DNA of 49,729 bases. Origin: Protofrankia sp. CiP1_Cm_nod1 (GTDB lineage: Bacteria > Actinomycetota > Actinomycetes > Frankiales > Frankiaceae). Under the pieces are notes generated by a model. It did no database searches and was not told where the DNA came from. It worked only from the letters and a program-made list of their open reading frames with translations. The stretch covers positions 1 to 49,729 of the forward strand of contig NZ_CAKKTM010000140.1 of the NCBI RefSeq assembly GCF_920888515.1, in the 5' to 3' direction. Positions 18,055-26,589 of the stretch are shown piece by piece. Both the position numbers and the translations under genes were made by a program. Each line of letters opens with the position of its first letter. Within the stretch, counting starts at the first letter, position 1.

Positions 18055-19070
18055 CCACCATGGACGCGGGCGGCACAGGCTCAGGCGGCATGGACCCGGG
18101 CGGTATGGACCCGGGCGGCATGGACCCGGGCGGGGGCGGCGCGGACCTGACCGGCCCGCCCCGGCATCCTGGCCGGTCGGTGTGGGACTCCGTGGCGGAG
18201 GTCGGTCCGGCCGATCCCGGTGACGCTCCGTTCGCCTTCGGTGGTGATCTCTCCCCGGCGACCCTGGTCGGGGCCTACCGACGGGGCGTCTTTCCCTGGC
18301 CGCCCGACGAGCCGCCCGACGAGCCGGCCGGCGGTCCGGTCGCGGTGGCGAATGCCCTGGGGCCCGGTGACCCGGCGGCGGCCGGCGGCCGGCCGCCCAT
18401 CTTGTCCCGCGACGCCCAGGAACTGTCCCCCGACGTCCAGGAACTGTCGCGGGATACCCGGGGACGGGCCGATCTCGCCTGGTGGAGCCCGGATCCGCGC
18501 GGTGTACTGCCCGTCGGCGGGGTGCGCGTGGCCGACTCGCTGTTCAAGCGGATGCGCGCGTGCGACTGGACGACCACCCTCGACCACGCGTTCGTCGACG
18601 TCGTGCACAACTGCGGCCAGGGCACCCGGCGTACCTGGATCACCACCGAGCTCGCCGGCGCCTACCAGGAGCTGCACCGGCTCGGCTGGGCGCACAGCGT
18701 CGAGGTGTGGCAGGACGACGAGCTCATCGGCGGGATGTTCGGCGTGCTCGTCGGCGCCGCCTTCATGGCCGAGTCCATGTTCCACGTGCGCACCGACGCG
18801 TCCAAGGCCGCGCTCGTCGACTTCGACGCGCGGTTCGCGCCGGCCGGTGGCCGGCTCGTCGACGTGCAGTTCGTCACCGCGCACGCGAAGTCCATGGGAG
18901 CGGTCGAGATCCCGCGGGTGCGTTTTCTCACGGAGCTGCGGCAGGCACGGGATGCCGAGGTGCGGCTTGACCGCGGCCGGCTACCGGTCACCCGGCTGGC
19001 CGAGCTGGCCCGGCAGGCCCGGCAGGCCCGGCAGGCCCGGCAGGCCCGGCAGGCCCGGCAGGCCCAGTAG
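18045..19070 (+). CDS. aat: Leucyl/phenylalanyl-tRNA-protein transferase with repeat-derived extensions
   Basis: A 341-aa transferase that attaches Leu or Phe from aminoacyl-tRNA to N-terminal Arg/Lys residues, feeding the ClpAP/ClpS N-end-rule pathway. Core motifs are FGGDLSPATLVGAYRRGVFPW, WWSPDPRGVLP, TWITTELAGAY, GGMFGV, AESMFH and DVQFVTAHAKSMG. Three low-complexity additions are visible: an N-terminal GGMDP triplet (15-bp repeat, 18084-18128), an insert of about 45 residues between FPW and WWSPDPR containing duplicated RDAQELS/PDVQELS, and a C-terminal RQA array (9-bp repeat). The start is uncertain: GTG 18045 or an ATG at 18060, 18090, 18105 or 18120. The 10-nt overlap with the GGDEF-EAL gene suggests coupled translation. 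Confidence 0.93.
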   Translation: MDLTTMDAGGTGSGGMDPGGMDPGGMDPGGGGADLTGPPRHPGRSVWDSVAEVGPADPGDAPFAFGGDLSPATLVGAYRRGVFPWPPDEPPDEPAGGPVAVANALGPGDPAAAGGRPPILSRDAQELSPDVQELSRDTRGRADLAWWSPDPRGVLPVGGVRVADSLFKRMRACDWTTTLDHAFVDVVHNCGQGTRRTWITTELAGAYQELHRLGWAHSVEVWQDDELIGGMFGVLVGAAFMAESMFHVRTDASKAALVDFDARFAPAGGRLVDVQFVTAHAKSMGAVEIPRVRFLTELRQARDAEVRLDRGRLPVTRLAELARQARQARQARQARQARQAQ

Positions 19071-19076
19071 GCCCGG
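19014..19076 (+). repeat. 9-bp minisatellite containing the aat stop codon
   Basis: Units of CAGGCCCGG start at 19014, 19023, 19032, 19041 and 19050. A CAGGCCCAG variant follows at 19059, then TAGGCCCGG at 19068. The aat stop TAG is the C-to-T variant of a repeat CAG, and similar units run on to about 19098. Confidence 0.9.
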
Positions 19077-19383
19077 CAGGTCAGTAGGCCCGGCAGGTCG
19101 GCACGACGCTCGGTAGGTGCCGTGGGCATCCGGGCGGGACAGGCGTGGCAGTGGCCCGCGGTGGCTCGCGGTGGCACAGCCCCGCTGGGCCGGTGTCCGC
19201 CGGCCGGAGGTCTGGGGCCGTGCCCGGCCATCCGCGCGCCGGGCACGGCCTGACCGGCTGCTCGCCGGTCCCCGTCGGGCTTCCCTTCATGGCTTCTTAT
19301 GGCTTCTTATGGCTTCTTACGCTTCCGCCGTTTCCCCGGTGCGGTCCTGGACGACCGTCGTGGCGTTACGGTGGGTACGGGTG
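19071..19383. other. Convergent intergenic region after aat
   Basis: 313 bp between convergent aat and the oxoamine synthase. It holds the end of the 9-bp array and a triple TGGCTTCTTA decamer at about 19290-19320. No gene is supported. Confidence 0.5.
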
Positions 19384-20685
19384 CTATCCGTCCTGGGCGG
19401 GCGCGGCGTCCGACAGCATGTCGGCGACCTCGGCGAGCACCTCGAGCAGGTGGCTGATCTCCTCGTCGGTGTTGGCCGCGGTGACCTGGATGCGGAACCC
19501 CACCTTCTCGCGCGGCACCATCGGGTACGGCGCCAGGGTGGTGTAGATCCCCCGGTCGAACAGATGGTCGCCGATGGCGTCGATACGGTCCGGGGCGCCG
19601 ACCGGTATCTCGATGATCGGGCTGCCCGACCGGTTCGGCGAGGCCAGCCCGAGCCGCCCCATCCCGTCGAGGATCCGGGCCGTCTTGCGGTGGAGATCCG
19701 CGCGGATCGCGTCGCCCCGCCGGGCGTTGAGCGCGAACCCGGCCTGCACGGTCGCGAGCGAGGCCACCGGGGACGGCCCGGAGAAGGTGTGCGGGGAGGT
19801 GGCCGCCTTGAGGTGGTTCTTCACCTCGGTCGGGCAGGCGAGGAAGGCCAGCAGGGACGAGTAGGCCTTGGAGAAGCCCGCTACCAGGATGATCCCGTCG
19901 TAGCTCTCCCCGACATGGCGGATGAGGCTGTTGCCCTGGCTGCCGTAGGGGCTCAGTTCGTCGGGCCGGCGCTCGCCGATGACGCCGAAACCGTGCGCGT
20001 CGTCGATGTAGAGGAGCGCGTCGTTCGCGCGGGTCACCCGGGCCAGCTCCGCCACCGGCGGGATGTTGCCGGTCATGCTGTTCAGCCCGTCGACGCACAC
20101 CAGCCGCGGGTGGCTGCGGCAGGCCCGCAGCATCTCCTCGAGCTCGGCGGGGTTGTTGTCGTCGAAGCGCTGCACGGTCGCGCCCCAGGCCCGGGCCATG
20201 ACGCAGCCGTCGTGGATGGAGCGGTGCGCGTTGCGGTCGATGAAGATCGTTCCCTGCCCGGCGAGGGCTGGGATGACCGACAGATGGATGTGCGTGATCG
20301 TGGGGAGTGCCAGGCTGTCCTCGGCGCCGAGCAGGTCGGTGAGCTCCTGCTCGATCTCGACGAACAGCCGTGGGGTCGCGATCATCCGTGACCAGCTCGG
20401 ATGCGTGCCCCACCTGGCCAGGTACTCCGGCACCGCCGCGATGATCTCTGGCTCGAGGTCGAAGCCGAGATAGTTGCAGGACGCGAAGTCGGTCAGCCAG
20501 TGGTCGCCGACCCGCATCTGGCGACCGTCCACCTCGTCGACAATCGCCTCCATCATTGGATGCGTTTTCCGTAACCGTGCCATCTCCGACATTGGACCGA
20601 GCGGCCGGGCCGGTAACCAACGGTGGGCTTCCGGGCGCTCAGAAGAAGCGTGGAGCGAGGGTAAATCCTGCGCGGTCTTTGACAA
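19384..20685 (-). CDS. PLP-dependent alpha-oxoamine synthase family protein
   Basis: A 433-aa fold-type I PLP enzyme related to 8-amino-7-oxononanoate synthase and 2-amino-3-ketobutyrate ligase. These enzymes condense an amino acid with an acyl-CoA. The PLP Lys is in GFSKAYSS and the Asp that holds the PLP nitrogen is in IDDAHGFGVIG. A substrate/PLP segment reads NYLGFDLEP. The usual GSGGSR segment of BioF/KBL is replaced by THPSWSRMIAT, so it belongs to a divergent branch and should not be called bioF. TTG 20685 has AGGAGG 4 nt upstream. The next in-frame ATG (about residue 32) is an alternative. No biotin or acyl-carrier gene is nearby. A ferredoxin gene lies upstream on the same strand. 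Confidence 0.85.
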   Translation of the reverse strand: MSKTAQDLPSLHASSERPEAHRWLPARPLGPMSEMARLRKTHPMMEAIVDEVDGRQMRVGDHWLTDFASCNYLGFDLEPEIIAAVPEYLARWGTHPSWSRMIATPRLFVEIEQELTDLLGAEDSLALPTITHIHLSVIPALAGQGTIFIDRNAHRSIHDGCVMARAWGATVQRFDDNNPAELEEMLRACRSHPRLVCVDGLNSMTGNIPPVAELARVTRANDALLYIDDAHGFGVIGERRPDELSPYGSQGNSLIRHVGESYDGIILVAGFSKAYSSLLAFLACPTEVKNHLKAATSPHTFSGPSPVASLATVQAGFALNARRGDAIRADLHRKTARILDGMGRLGLASPNRSGSPIIEIPVGAPDRIDAIGDHLFDRGIYTTLAPYPMVPREKVGFRIQVTAANTDEEISHLLEVLAEVADMLSDAAPAQDG

Positions 20686-21078
20686 CTTCCCTCCTCAGCA
20701 GGCGAGGGTTTCCACGCTAACCGTATTTTCGATGATCGCAGCGTTACGGGGCTTGTAACCGGCCATTGTGTCGGCTGTATGTCAGTCGCTTGTCGGACGA
20801 CTACCCGCTGATAGATATTGATCTACCCTTGGTGATGGCCGGCAAAAAATGTTCCCGTAATGTCACCCGACGAGACCAGATGAATCCTTCTGGATTCTCG
20901 TCGCCGGCATGTCACGGCCCGTCGGCCGGCGGCTCGCCGGCGCTTCGCCCGCCGGCCGTTCCGCCAGTGCCCCGTCCGGCGGGCCGGATCCTGCCCGGCC
21001 CGCCGGGCCCGCCGAGCCGGTGGGGCGGCCCGGCGAAACCCCTGGTAGGAGCGGTTGTGAGCGTGCTGTCCCGGCCCG
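20686..21078. other. AT-richer spacer between ferredoxin and oxoamine synthase
   Basis: 393 bp separating two same-strand genes. It contains the strong hairpin at 20868-20903 and a short inverted repeat TAGAT-N4-ATCTA at 20812-20825, plus the likely promoter of the oxoamine synthase. No gene is supported. Confidence 0.55.
20868..20903 (-). terminator. Strong hairpin, terminator or leader structure
   Basis: Outer arms CGACGAGA/TCTCGTCG (8 bp) and inner arms CCAGA/TCTGG (5 bp) are separated by a 2-nt AT bulge on one side, with an 8-nt loop. It lies 175 nt after the ferredoxin stop and about 180 nt before the oxoamine-synthase start. A role as ferredoxin terminator is most likely; 5'-leader control of the next gene is the alternative. 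Confidence 0.5.
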
Positions 21079-21312
21079 TCAGGCCGCCACGCGCCCGATC
21101 GCCTCGGCCGGGCAGAACTCGAGAGCCTGCAGCAGCATCTCCTCCTCGTCCTCGTTCACCGGCTGCCGGCAGATGTAGTGGACCTCGCGCTCCTCGTCGT
21201 GCTTGAAGAAGTCCGGTGCGACTCCCCGACAGTTCTCACAGTCGGTGCACTCGGAATCGACAAAGAAAGGCCCCTCGACGTTCATGGGAAGTCGGCGCTT
21301 CTCGCTCGCCAC
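21079..21312 (-). CDS. Small [4Fe-4S] ferredoxin
   Basis: A 77-aa electron carrier with one C-x2-C-x2-C...C-P cluster motif (C22, C25 and C28 in ECTDCENCRG; C67 in EFCPAEAIG), as in mono-cluster ferredoxins. The acidic stretch NEDEEE is typical. One extra Cys (C48) is not part of the canonical pattern. GTG 21312 is chosen because TGAGGT lies 6 nt upstream. An ATG nine codons later (21285) has no ribosome-binding site, and the frame upstream of the GTG is not conserved-looking. The partner enzyme is unknown. The downstream same-strand oxoamine synthase, 393 bp away, is the only candidate in view, and it does not itself need electrons. Confidence 0.85.
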   Translation of the reverse strand: MASEKRRLPMNVEGPFFVDSECTDCENCRGVAPDFFKHDEEREVHYICRQPVNEDEEEMLLQALEFCPAEAIGRVAA

Positions 21313-22102
21313 GTCACACCTCACATTCGTTGTGGCGCCGTGCATTCGTTGTGGCGCGTTCGCGGTGGCTGCTCAGCAGATTCTAGCTGCGACGGGCACC
21401 GGCTGTCGGCCGCTGCCGGTCGCCGGGCGGTGCCGGTGAAAAAGCGCGCCCGGGCACTGTGGCCGGAGAATCCCGGGCCGGAGTACCCGGGATTCGGGAG
21501 CCATTCGCGGCGGGCCCGTGAAACATTGGCCCGGCCCGTTTCCGGGCGGCGGGAAATACGTGACATTGCTGGTACGTACAGCTGTCGTCCGGATGAAGCC
21601 GCAGCTCCCAGGGCTGATCGGGCAGCCGCTGCCGCTGCCGGGGAGCCCGTGGAGCTCCGGTGCCCATCGGCTGTGGGCCCGGTGGTGCCGCGGTCACGGG
21701 TTTTCCGGGCCGGGCGGGAGCAGTTACCCGCCGTCCGCCGTCCGCCGTCGGGAACGACCGGGTCATCCCGCTTTTACCAGCTGGAAACACGATATGTGCG
21801 CGAATCGACGGGCTGCCCGCCGGGCCGCACCATACCTGACGTGTCGAATGCCTGGCGAAGAACGGACGGATGTCTCGGTGAAAAAGGACATATGCCGGGC
21901 GGTGCCGGCCTGGAATCCTCATGGCCGTGCTCCGGGCGCGGCCACCACCGCCCCGGCCGAGCGGCGCACCGGGGCGCGTCGGGCAGGCGGCGTAGCTGCC
22001 CCCGATGACGTCTTCGGGGGTGCCTCCGGCTCACGGGAACCGGAGACACCCCCGAACGGGGCTCGCGCAGGGAGGCGGATGCCGGCTGCGGGGAGGGAGC
22101 CC
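21313..22102. other. Long spacer between ferredoxin and modA
   Basis: 790 bp with no supportable gene. Its right end carries the modA terminator structures (21999-22060), and the left end should hold the ferredoxin promoter. No modB, modC or remnant of them is readable here. Confidence 0.55.
22016..22053 (-). terminator. Terminator hairpin after modA, with a competing hairpin
   Basis: Arms GGGGGTGCCTCCGG and CCGGAGACACCCCC pair over 13 of 14 positions with a 10-nt loop, about 50 nt beyond the modA stop. The GGGGG at 22016-22020 can instead pair with CCCCCGA at 21999-22005, so two structures compete for the same bases. Confidence 0.6.
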
Positions 22103-22909
22103 TTATGAGGAGGGAGAGGCGAAACCGGCCTTGGCAAGTACCTCCTGGCCGGTCGACGACAGGACGAACTCGGTGAACGCCTGCCCGCCGCTGGCGTTCG
22201 GAGCCTTGGTCAGGGCCGCGATCGGGTAGGTGGTGGAGGCGTTCTGCTCCTTGGGGATCTCGATGCTCTTCACCTTCGCCGCGGCGGCCTGGGCGTCGGT
22301 GACGTACACCACGCCGGCGTCGACCTCGCCGAGTTCGACGGTGGTCAGCACGCCCTTCACGTCGGCGCCGTAGGTCTTCGGCGTGACCGTGACACCCGCG
22401 TTCGAGAAGACCTTCGCCGCGACCGCGCCGCACGGGACCTGGGCCTGGCAGAGCGCGACCTTCACACCAGGCTTCGCCAGGTCGGCCACGGTGGCGATGT
22501 GCGCGGGGTTGTCCGGCGGAGTGACGATCGCCATCTTGTTCTGCGCGAACGTCTTCGGGCCGGTGGCGTTGCCGGCGTCGACGACCGTGGTCATGTTCGT
22601 CGGGCTGGCCGAGGCGAAGACGTCCGCCGGCGCCCCCTGGTTGATCTGAGTGGCCAGGGCCGAGCTCGCGGCGAAGTTGAACTTCACGGTCACACCGGGA
22701 TGCGCCGCCTCGAACTGCTTGCCGAGCTCGGTGAACGACTCGGTCAACGACGCGGCGGCGAACACCGTCACTGTCCCGGTTACAGACGGTGTCGCCGTCG
22801 CCGCGCCGGACGGAGTCGTCGGACCGGTGTTGTCCGTGTCCGAGCCACAGCCCACCAGGAGCGCGCACAGCAGTGCGCACAGCGCCCAGAGTTTCGAACG
22901 TGTCCTCAC
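22103..22909 (-). CDS. modA: Molybdate ABC transporter substrate-binding lipoprotein
   Basis: A 268-aa periplasmic-type binding protein for molybdate/tungstate. It has a lipoprotein signal peptide with lipobox LLVGC (lipidated C21), a Ser/Thr/Pro-rich linker, then the ModA core: VFAAASLTESFTELG, NFAASSALATQINQGAPADVFASAS and a Cys pair in ALCQAQVPCGAVA. The oxyanion-binding Ser residues in AAASL and AASSAL are present. GTG 22909 is preceded by GAGGGGGA. Permease (modB) and ATPase (modC) genes, which normally follow, are absent on either side, so it must work with a transporter encoded elsewhere or is a stranded gene. The terminator shortly after the stop confirms a monocistronic unit. Confidence 0.92.
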   Translation of the reverse strand: MRTRSKLWALCALLCALLVGCGSDTDNTGPTTPSGAATATPSVTGTVTVFAAASLTESFTELGKQFEAAHPGVTVKFNFAASSALATQINQGAPADVFASASPTNMTTVVDAGNATGPKTFAQNKMAIVTPPDNPAHIATVADLAKPGVKVALCQAQVPCGAVAAKVFSNAGVTVTPKTYGADVKGVLTTVELGEVDAGVVYVTDAQAAAAKVKSIEIPKEQNASTTYPIAALTKAPNASGGQAFTEFVLSSTGQEVLAKAGFASPSS

Positions 22910-23871
22910 GCGTCCCCCTCACTGTCGTCGAGATATCCGCCGGAGTCACGATGCCGGCCGGACAATGGTTCAGCGACGTTGCTGAGAAAATTCCGTCACC
23001 ACGTCGGCGGATTTCGCCGAAATCGCGGTGACCGAGCCGGAGCCGGAATCTGAACCGGAACCGGGGTCAGGGCCGGAACCGGGGCCGGCCGTGGGCGCAC
23101 GGCACGCCGAGGACGCGATCCGGTGCGGACCGGTCCGGATCCCCATCTGAGCTGGCACGCCGTCGTGCCTGGCACAGATTATGATGTTGGTCGTTAGTTG
23201 CGGGTAGACCTGCCTGTTACCGCCGCGTCCGCGGTCATGCTCACGGAAACCCGTGGGCCGATGCCGTGCGCTCCCCGCCCGCCCGGAGCGCGACGGTGAG
23301 CCGCCGACGTCCCGCCGAGGGTCTGCGTCCTGAAGCGGAGCAGCCCGCCGGCGCCTGTCCGCTGCCGGCCGGCGCCGTCAGCGCCACCGGTCGGCCGGCT
23401 TCATCCGAGATCCGCAGATTCACCACCCAGGCACCTTATCGAGCGCATCCACGGTTTGTCTCCCCCTCTCTCCCCTGATCCGCGATGTGGACGTGCTCCC
23501 GGCGGATGCGGAGACGTGAGGAATGCATGATCATGTATTTTGGATGTCACGGCCGGGTCTTCCCGTTACAGGAAAAGACGGTCGAGGATGCGGTTGATAA
23601 TCGTTAGGACACAGCTGGGACACCCAGTGGAAATCCGCGGCCACGTGGCCCGGACCGGACCGGAGATTCGACAATCGGATCCCATGGCGGAAAGCCATCC
23701 GACATCCCGGTCACCCCGGGTTTCATACCGGTGCTCACCGGGTGTGCGGACGGCTCCCCGAGTCCCAGGTGGTAGCGCTACGTACGCGCCAGCGGTCGTT
23801 GGCATCCATTGGGACGATCGTCAGCGCGGCTGGCATGGTCGGCGGGGCGGGGCTGGATGTCGACTAGAGTG
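22910..23871. other. Gene-free stretch between modA and the yefM-yoeB pair
   Basis: About 960 bp, more AT-rich from 23160 onward, marking the change from core to accessory DNA. The modA-proximal part has GGAACCGGGG-type repeats (23036-23090). No ModE-like site, integrase or readable gene remnant was recognised. Confidence 0.5.
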
Positions 23872-23887
23872 GTACAATATCTTGTAC
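23872..23887 (+). promoter_or_regulatory. yefM-yoeB operator overlapping the -10 element
   Basis: GTACAATATCTTGTAC is a 14/16 palindrome with perfect GTACAA/TTGTAC arms, 16 bp before the antitoxin start. It contains a -10-like TACAAT (23873-23878). Hexamers GGTACA and TGTACT are 12 bp centre to centre, matching the TGTACA-core operator known for E. coli YefM-YoeB. Confidence 0.7.
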
Positions 23888-23903
23888 TACTTTGGAGGGT
23901 GCT

Positions 23904-24149
23904 ATGGCTGTCACCGCCAGTGAGGCCCGCAAGCGTCTGTTCCCGCTGATCGAGCAGGTCAATGCCGACCAGGAGCCGGTCGAGATCTTGTCCAAGCACG
24001 GCTCGGCCTACCTGGTCTCCGAAGCCCAGTTCCGCTCCATGCAGGAGACCGCCTATCTACAGCGGTCGCCCGCCAACGCGGCGCACCTCGCGGCCAGTAT
24101 CGCCGAGGCCGACGCCGGTGCGGCCGAGGAACACGATCTACTGACCTGA
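23904..24149 (+). CDS. yefM: YefM/Phd-family antitoxin
   Basis: An 81-aa antitoxin that binds its own promoter and neutralises YoeB. The N-terminal Phd/YefM fold starts MAVTASEARKRLFPLIEQVN and continues through PVEILSKHGSAYLVSEAQF. The acidic C-terminal part (EADAGAAEEHDLLT) is the usual toxin-binding tail. The start is ATG 23904 with GGAGGG just upstream; a TTG four codons earlier is not needed. The stop TGA shares its A with the toxin ATG, so the toxin is translated only after the antitoxin. Expression is probably autorepressed through the palindrome at 23872-23887. Confidence 0.93.
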   Translation: MAVTASEARKRLFPLIEQVNADQEPVEILSKHGSAYLVSEAQFRSMQETAYLQRSPANAAHLAASIAEADAGAAEEHDLLT

Positions 24150-24400
24150 TGAGGATCGTGTTCACCGCACGGGCGTGGGCCGACTATGCGTCGTGGGCAG
24201 ACGATCGCAAGATGCTCCGCCGGATCAACCGTCTGATCGAGGAGTCGGCCCGGGACCCGGCCGTCGGGATCGGTAAGCCGGAACCACTGGCCCAGAACCT
24301 GTCGGGATACTGGTCGCGGCGCATCACCGAGGAGCACCGGCTGGTGTACCAGGTGCGCGGCGACGATCTGGTCATCGTTCAGGTGCGCTACCACTACTGA
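24149..24400 (+). CDS. yoeB: YoeB/Txe-family mRNA interferase toxin
   Basis: An 83-aa toxin of the RelE superfamily that cleaves mRNA at the ribosomal A site. The family segments GKPEPLAQNLSGYWSRRI, EEHRLVY and the C-terminal RYHY are all present. Residues equivalent to E. coli YoeB E46, R65, H83 and Y84 are E45, R64, H82 and Y83. The length equals the 84-aa E. coli protein minus one. It is intact and looks functional. It overlaps the antitoxin stop by one nucleotide. The recQ gene converges on it 95 bp away. Confidence 0.95.
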   Translation: MRIVFTARAWADYASWADDRKMLRRINRLIEESARDPAVGIGKPEPLAQNLSGYWSRRITEEHRLVYQVRGDDLVIVQVRYHY

Positions 24401-24495
24401 ATGTGCCGACCGTGATCCCTGGCCACCATGGCATGAGTGGCAACAGCGGTCATACCGACGGCCGTCCCGGGTGGGACCGGGCGAACAGGGGCTGT

Positions 24496-26445
24496 TCACT
24501 CGGCGAGGGTGTCGAGGATCTGTTGTCCGTACCTGGCGAGCTTGTGCTCGCCGACGCCGCTGATGGTGGACAGTTCGGCCAACGTGGCCGGCGGGCGTGA
24601 CGCGATCTCACGCAGGGTGGCGTCATGGAAGATCACATATGCCGGGACGCCCTGTTCCTTCGCGACGGCCGCGCGCCAGGCGCGGAGCCGCTCGAACACC
24701 GGCATCGCCTCTTCCGACAGTTCGGCCACGGCAACGCGGCGGGACCTCGTGCCTTTGGACGCGGCCGTGCCCGCGGATGTGGCCGTGCCCGCGGACGCGG
24801 CCGTGCCCGTGGATGTGGATGCGGCCCTGGCGGCGGGCTCCGGCTCGCGTCGCATCAGGACCGTGCGCTGCCCGCGCAGCACGTCGGCGCTCGTGTCGGT
24901 GAGCACAAGGGTGCCGTGCTCACCCTCGACCGCCAGCAGCCCCTGCACCAGCAGCTGCCGCACCACACCGCGCCACTCGGGCTCGCCGAGCTCGGTGCCG
25001 ACGCCGAAGACCTTCAGGGTGTCGTGATCGCGCTGGATCACCTTGGCGGTCTTCCTGCCGAGCAGGATGTCGACGAGGTGGCCCGCGCCGAACTTCTGGC
25101 GGCGCTCCCGCTGCAGCCGGAGCACAGCCGACAGCAGCTTCTGGGCGGCGATCGTGCCGTCCCACGTCCGCGGGGGTGTCAGGCAGGTGTCGCAGTTGCC
25201 GCACGGGGCGGTGCGCTGCTGCCCGAAGTAGGCGAGCAGCCCGGTGCGGCGGCACTCGACCGTCTCGCACAGCGCGAGCATGGCGTCGAGGTGGGCGCTC
25301 AGCCGCCGACGGTGCGTGAGATCGCCCGCGGACGCGTCGATGAGCTTGCGCAGCTGCACGACGTCCTGCAGGCCGTAGGCCAGCCACGCGGTCGAGGGCA
25401 GCCCGTCACGTCCGGCACGCCCGGTCTCCTGGTAGTACCCCTCGACGGACTTGGGCAGGTCGAGATGGGCGACGAAGCGTACGTCCGGTTTGTCGATGCC
25501 CATGCCGAAGGCGATGGTCGCGACCATGACGATGCCGTCCTCCCGCAGGAAGCGCGCCTGGTGCTCGGCTCTGGTGCGCGCGTCGAGCCCGGCGTGGTAC
25601 GGCAGCGCCGCGATGCCGTTCGCCACCAGGAATTCGGCGATCTTCTCGACGGAGGAGCGTGACAGGCAGTAGACGATGCCCGCGTCCCCGGTGTGCTCGG
25701 CGCGCAGCAGCGCCAGCAGCTGCGCCTTCGGCTCCTTCTTCGACACGATGCGGTACTGGATGTTCGGGCGGTCGAAGTCGGCCACGAAGTGGCGGGCGCC
25801 CTCCAGGCCGAGCCGGGAGGTGATCTCGGTGTGGGTCGCCGGGGTCGCGGTGGCGGTCAGCGCCACTGTCGGCACGTCCGGCCAGCGTTCGCGTAACTCG
25901 GACAGCAGAAGGTAGTCGGGCCGGAAGTCGTGACCCCACTGCGCGACGCAGTGCGCCTCGTCGATCGCGAACAGTGCGATCGTGCCCTGGTCGAGCAGCG
26001 TGACCGTCGCGTCGACGCGCAGCCGCTCCGGCGCCAGGTAGAGCAGGTCGAGCTCACCGGCGAGGAAGGCGGACTCCACCTCGCGGCGCTCGTCGAACTC
26101 CTGGGTGGAGTTGAGGAACCCCGCCCGTACGCCGAGCGCCCGCAACGCGTCGACCTGGTCCTGCATCAGCGCGATCAGCGGTGACACCACGACGCCGGTG
26201 CCCGGCCGTACCAGGGCGGGGATCTGGTAGCACAGCGACTTGCCGCCACCGGTCGGCATCAGTACGAGCGCGTCGCCACCGCCGACGACATGATCGATGA
26301 TCTCCTGCTGGCCGTCCCGGAACGACTCGTACCCGAAGACACGGCGCAGCACCCGCGCGGCGTCGCTCGCGCCGTCAGTCAGCCGGACATCGCTGTCGGC
26401 CAGCGGCGGGGCGTCGGCCGGGCTGTCGACCAGAGGGGAGGTCAC
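24496..26445 (-). CDS. recQ: ATP-dependent DNA helicase RecQ
   Basis: A 649-aa RecQ helicase that unwinds 3'-5' in recombination and replication-fork repair. In order it has a Walker A ([12 protein letters not shown]), DEAH box ([15 protein letters not shown]), SAT-like ALTATAT motif, motif V/VI ([27 protein letters not shown]), zinc-binding Cys in CETVECRR and CGNCDTC, winged-helix RQC, and a C-terminal HRDC domain (about 570-645). Between RQC and HRDC is a Ser/Thr/Ala/Gly linker from an 18-bp tandem repeat (about 24762-24830). The start is GTG 26445 with no strong ribosome-binding site; the first conserved residues begin about 30 codons in. Confidence 0.95.
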   Translation of the reverse strand: MTSPLVDSPADAPPLADSDVRLTDGASDAARVLRRVFGYESFRDGQQEIIDHVVGGGDALVLMPTGGGKSLCYQIPALVRPGTGVVVSPLIALMQDQVDALRALGVRAGFLNSTQEFDERREVESAFLAGELDLLYLAPERLRVDATVTLLDQGTIALFAIDEAHCVAQWGHDFRPDYLLLSELRERWPDVPTVALTATATPATHTEITSRLGLEGARHFVADFDRPNIQYRIVSKKEPKAQLLALLRAEHTGDAGIVYCLSRSSVEKIAEFLVANGIAALPYHAGLDARTRAEHQARFLREDGIVMVATIAFGMGIDKPDVRFVAHLDLPKSVEGYYQETGRAGRDGLPSTAWLAYGLQDVVQLRKLIDASAGDLTHRRRLSAHLDAMLALCETVECRRTGLLAYFGQQRTAPCGNCDTCLTPPRTWDGTIAAQKLLSAVLRLQRERRQKFGAGHLVDILLGRKTAKVIQRDHDTLKVFGVGTELGEPEWRGVVRQLLVQGLLAVEGEHGTLVLTDTSADVLRGQRTVLMRREPEPAARAASTSTGTAASAGTATSAGTAASKGTRSRRVAVAELSEEAMPVFERLRAWRAAVAKEQGVPAYVIFHDATLREIASRPPATLAELSTISGVGEHKLARYGQQILDTLAE

Positions 26446-26496
26446 CCGGCCACTCTATGGGCGTCCGGCCACCAGCCGCGTCCGCCGGTCCGTACC

Positions 26497-26505
26497 TGTG
26501 GACAA
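26497..26505 (-). promoter_or_regulatory. DnaA-box-like sequence upstream of recQ
   Basis: TGTGGACAA is the reverse complement of TTGTCCACA, the consensus DnaA box in Streptomyces. It lies 52 bp upstream of recQ. A one-mismatch copy (TGTGGACAC) lies at 26530-26538. Two sites are too few for an origin, so chance is possible. Confidence 0.35.
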
Positions 26506-26589
26506 CCGGCACCTCCGCGGATAGCCCCCTGTGGACACTGGTCGCGGGCGTCACCACAACGGATAAACCGGTGAAACCCATGGAATCGC

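Noticed and set aside
23540-23923. Plus-strand open frame running into the antitoxin start
   Set aside because: No recognisable domain; it covers the operator and -10 region of yefM-yoeB.
26446-26560. Replication origin near recQ suggested by DnaA-box-like sites
   Set aside because: Only one perfect and one imperfect site, without dnaA, dnaN or an AT-rich unwinding region.
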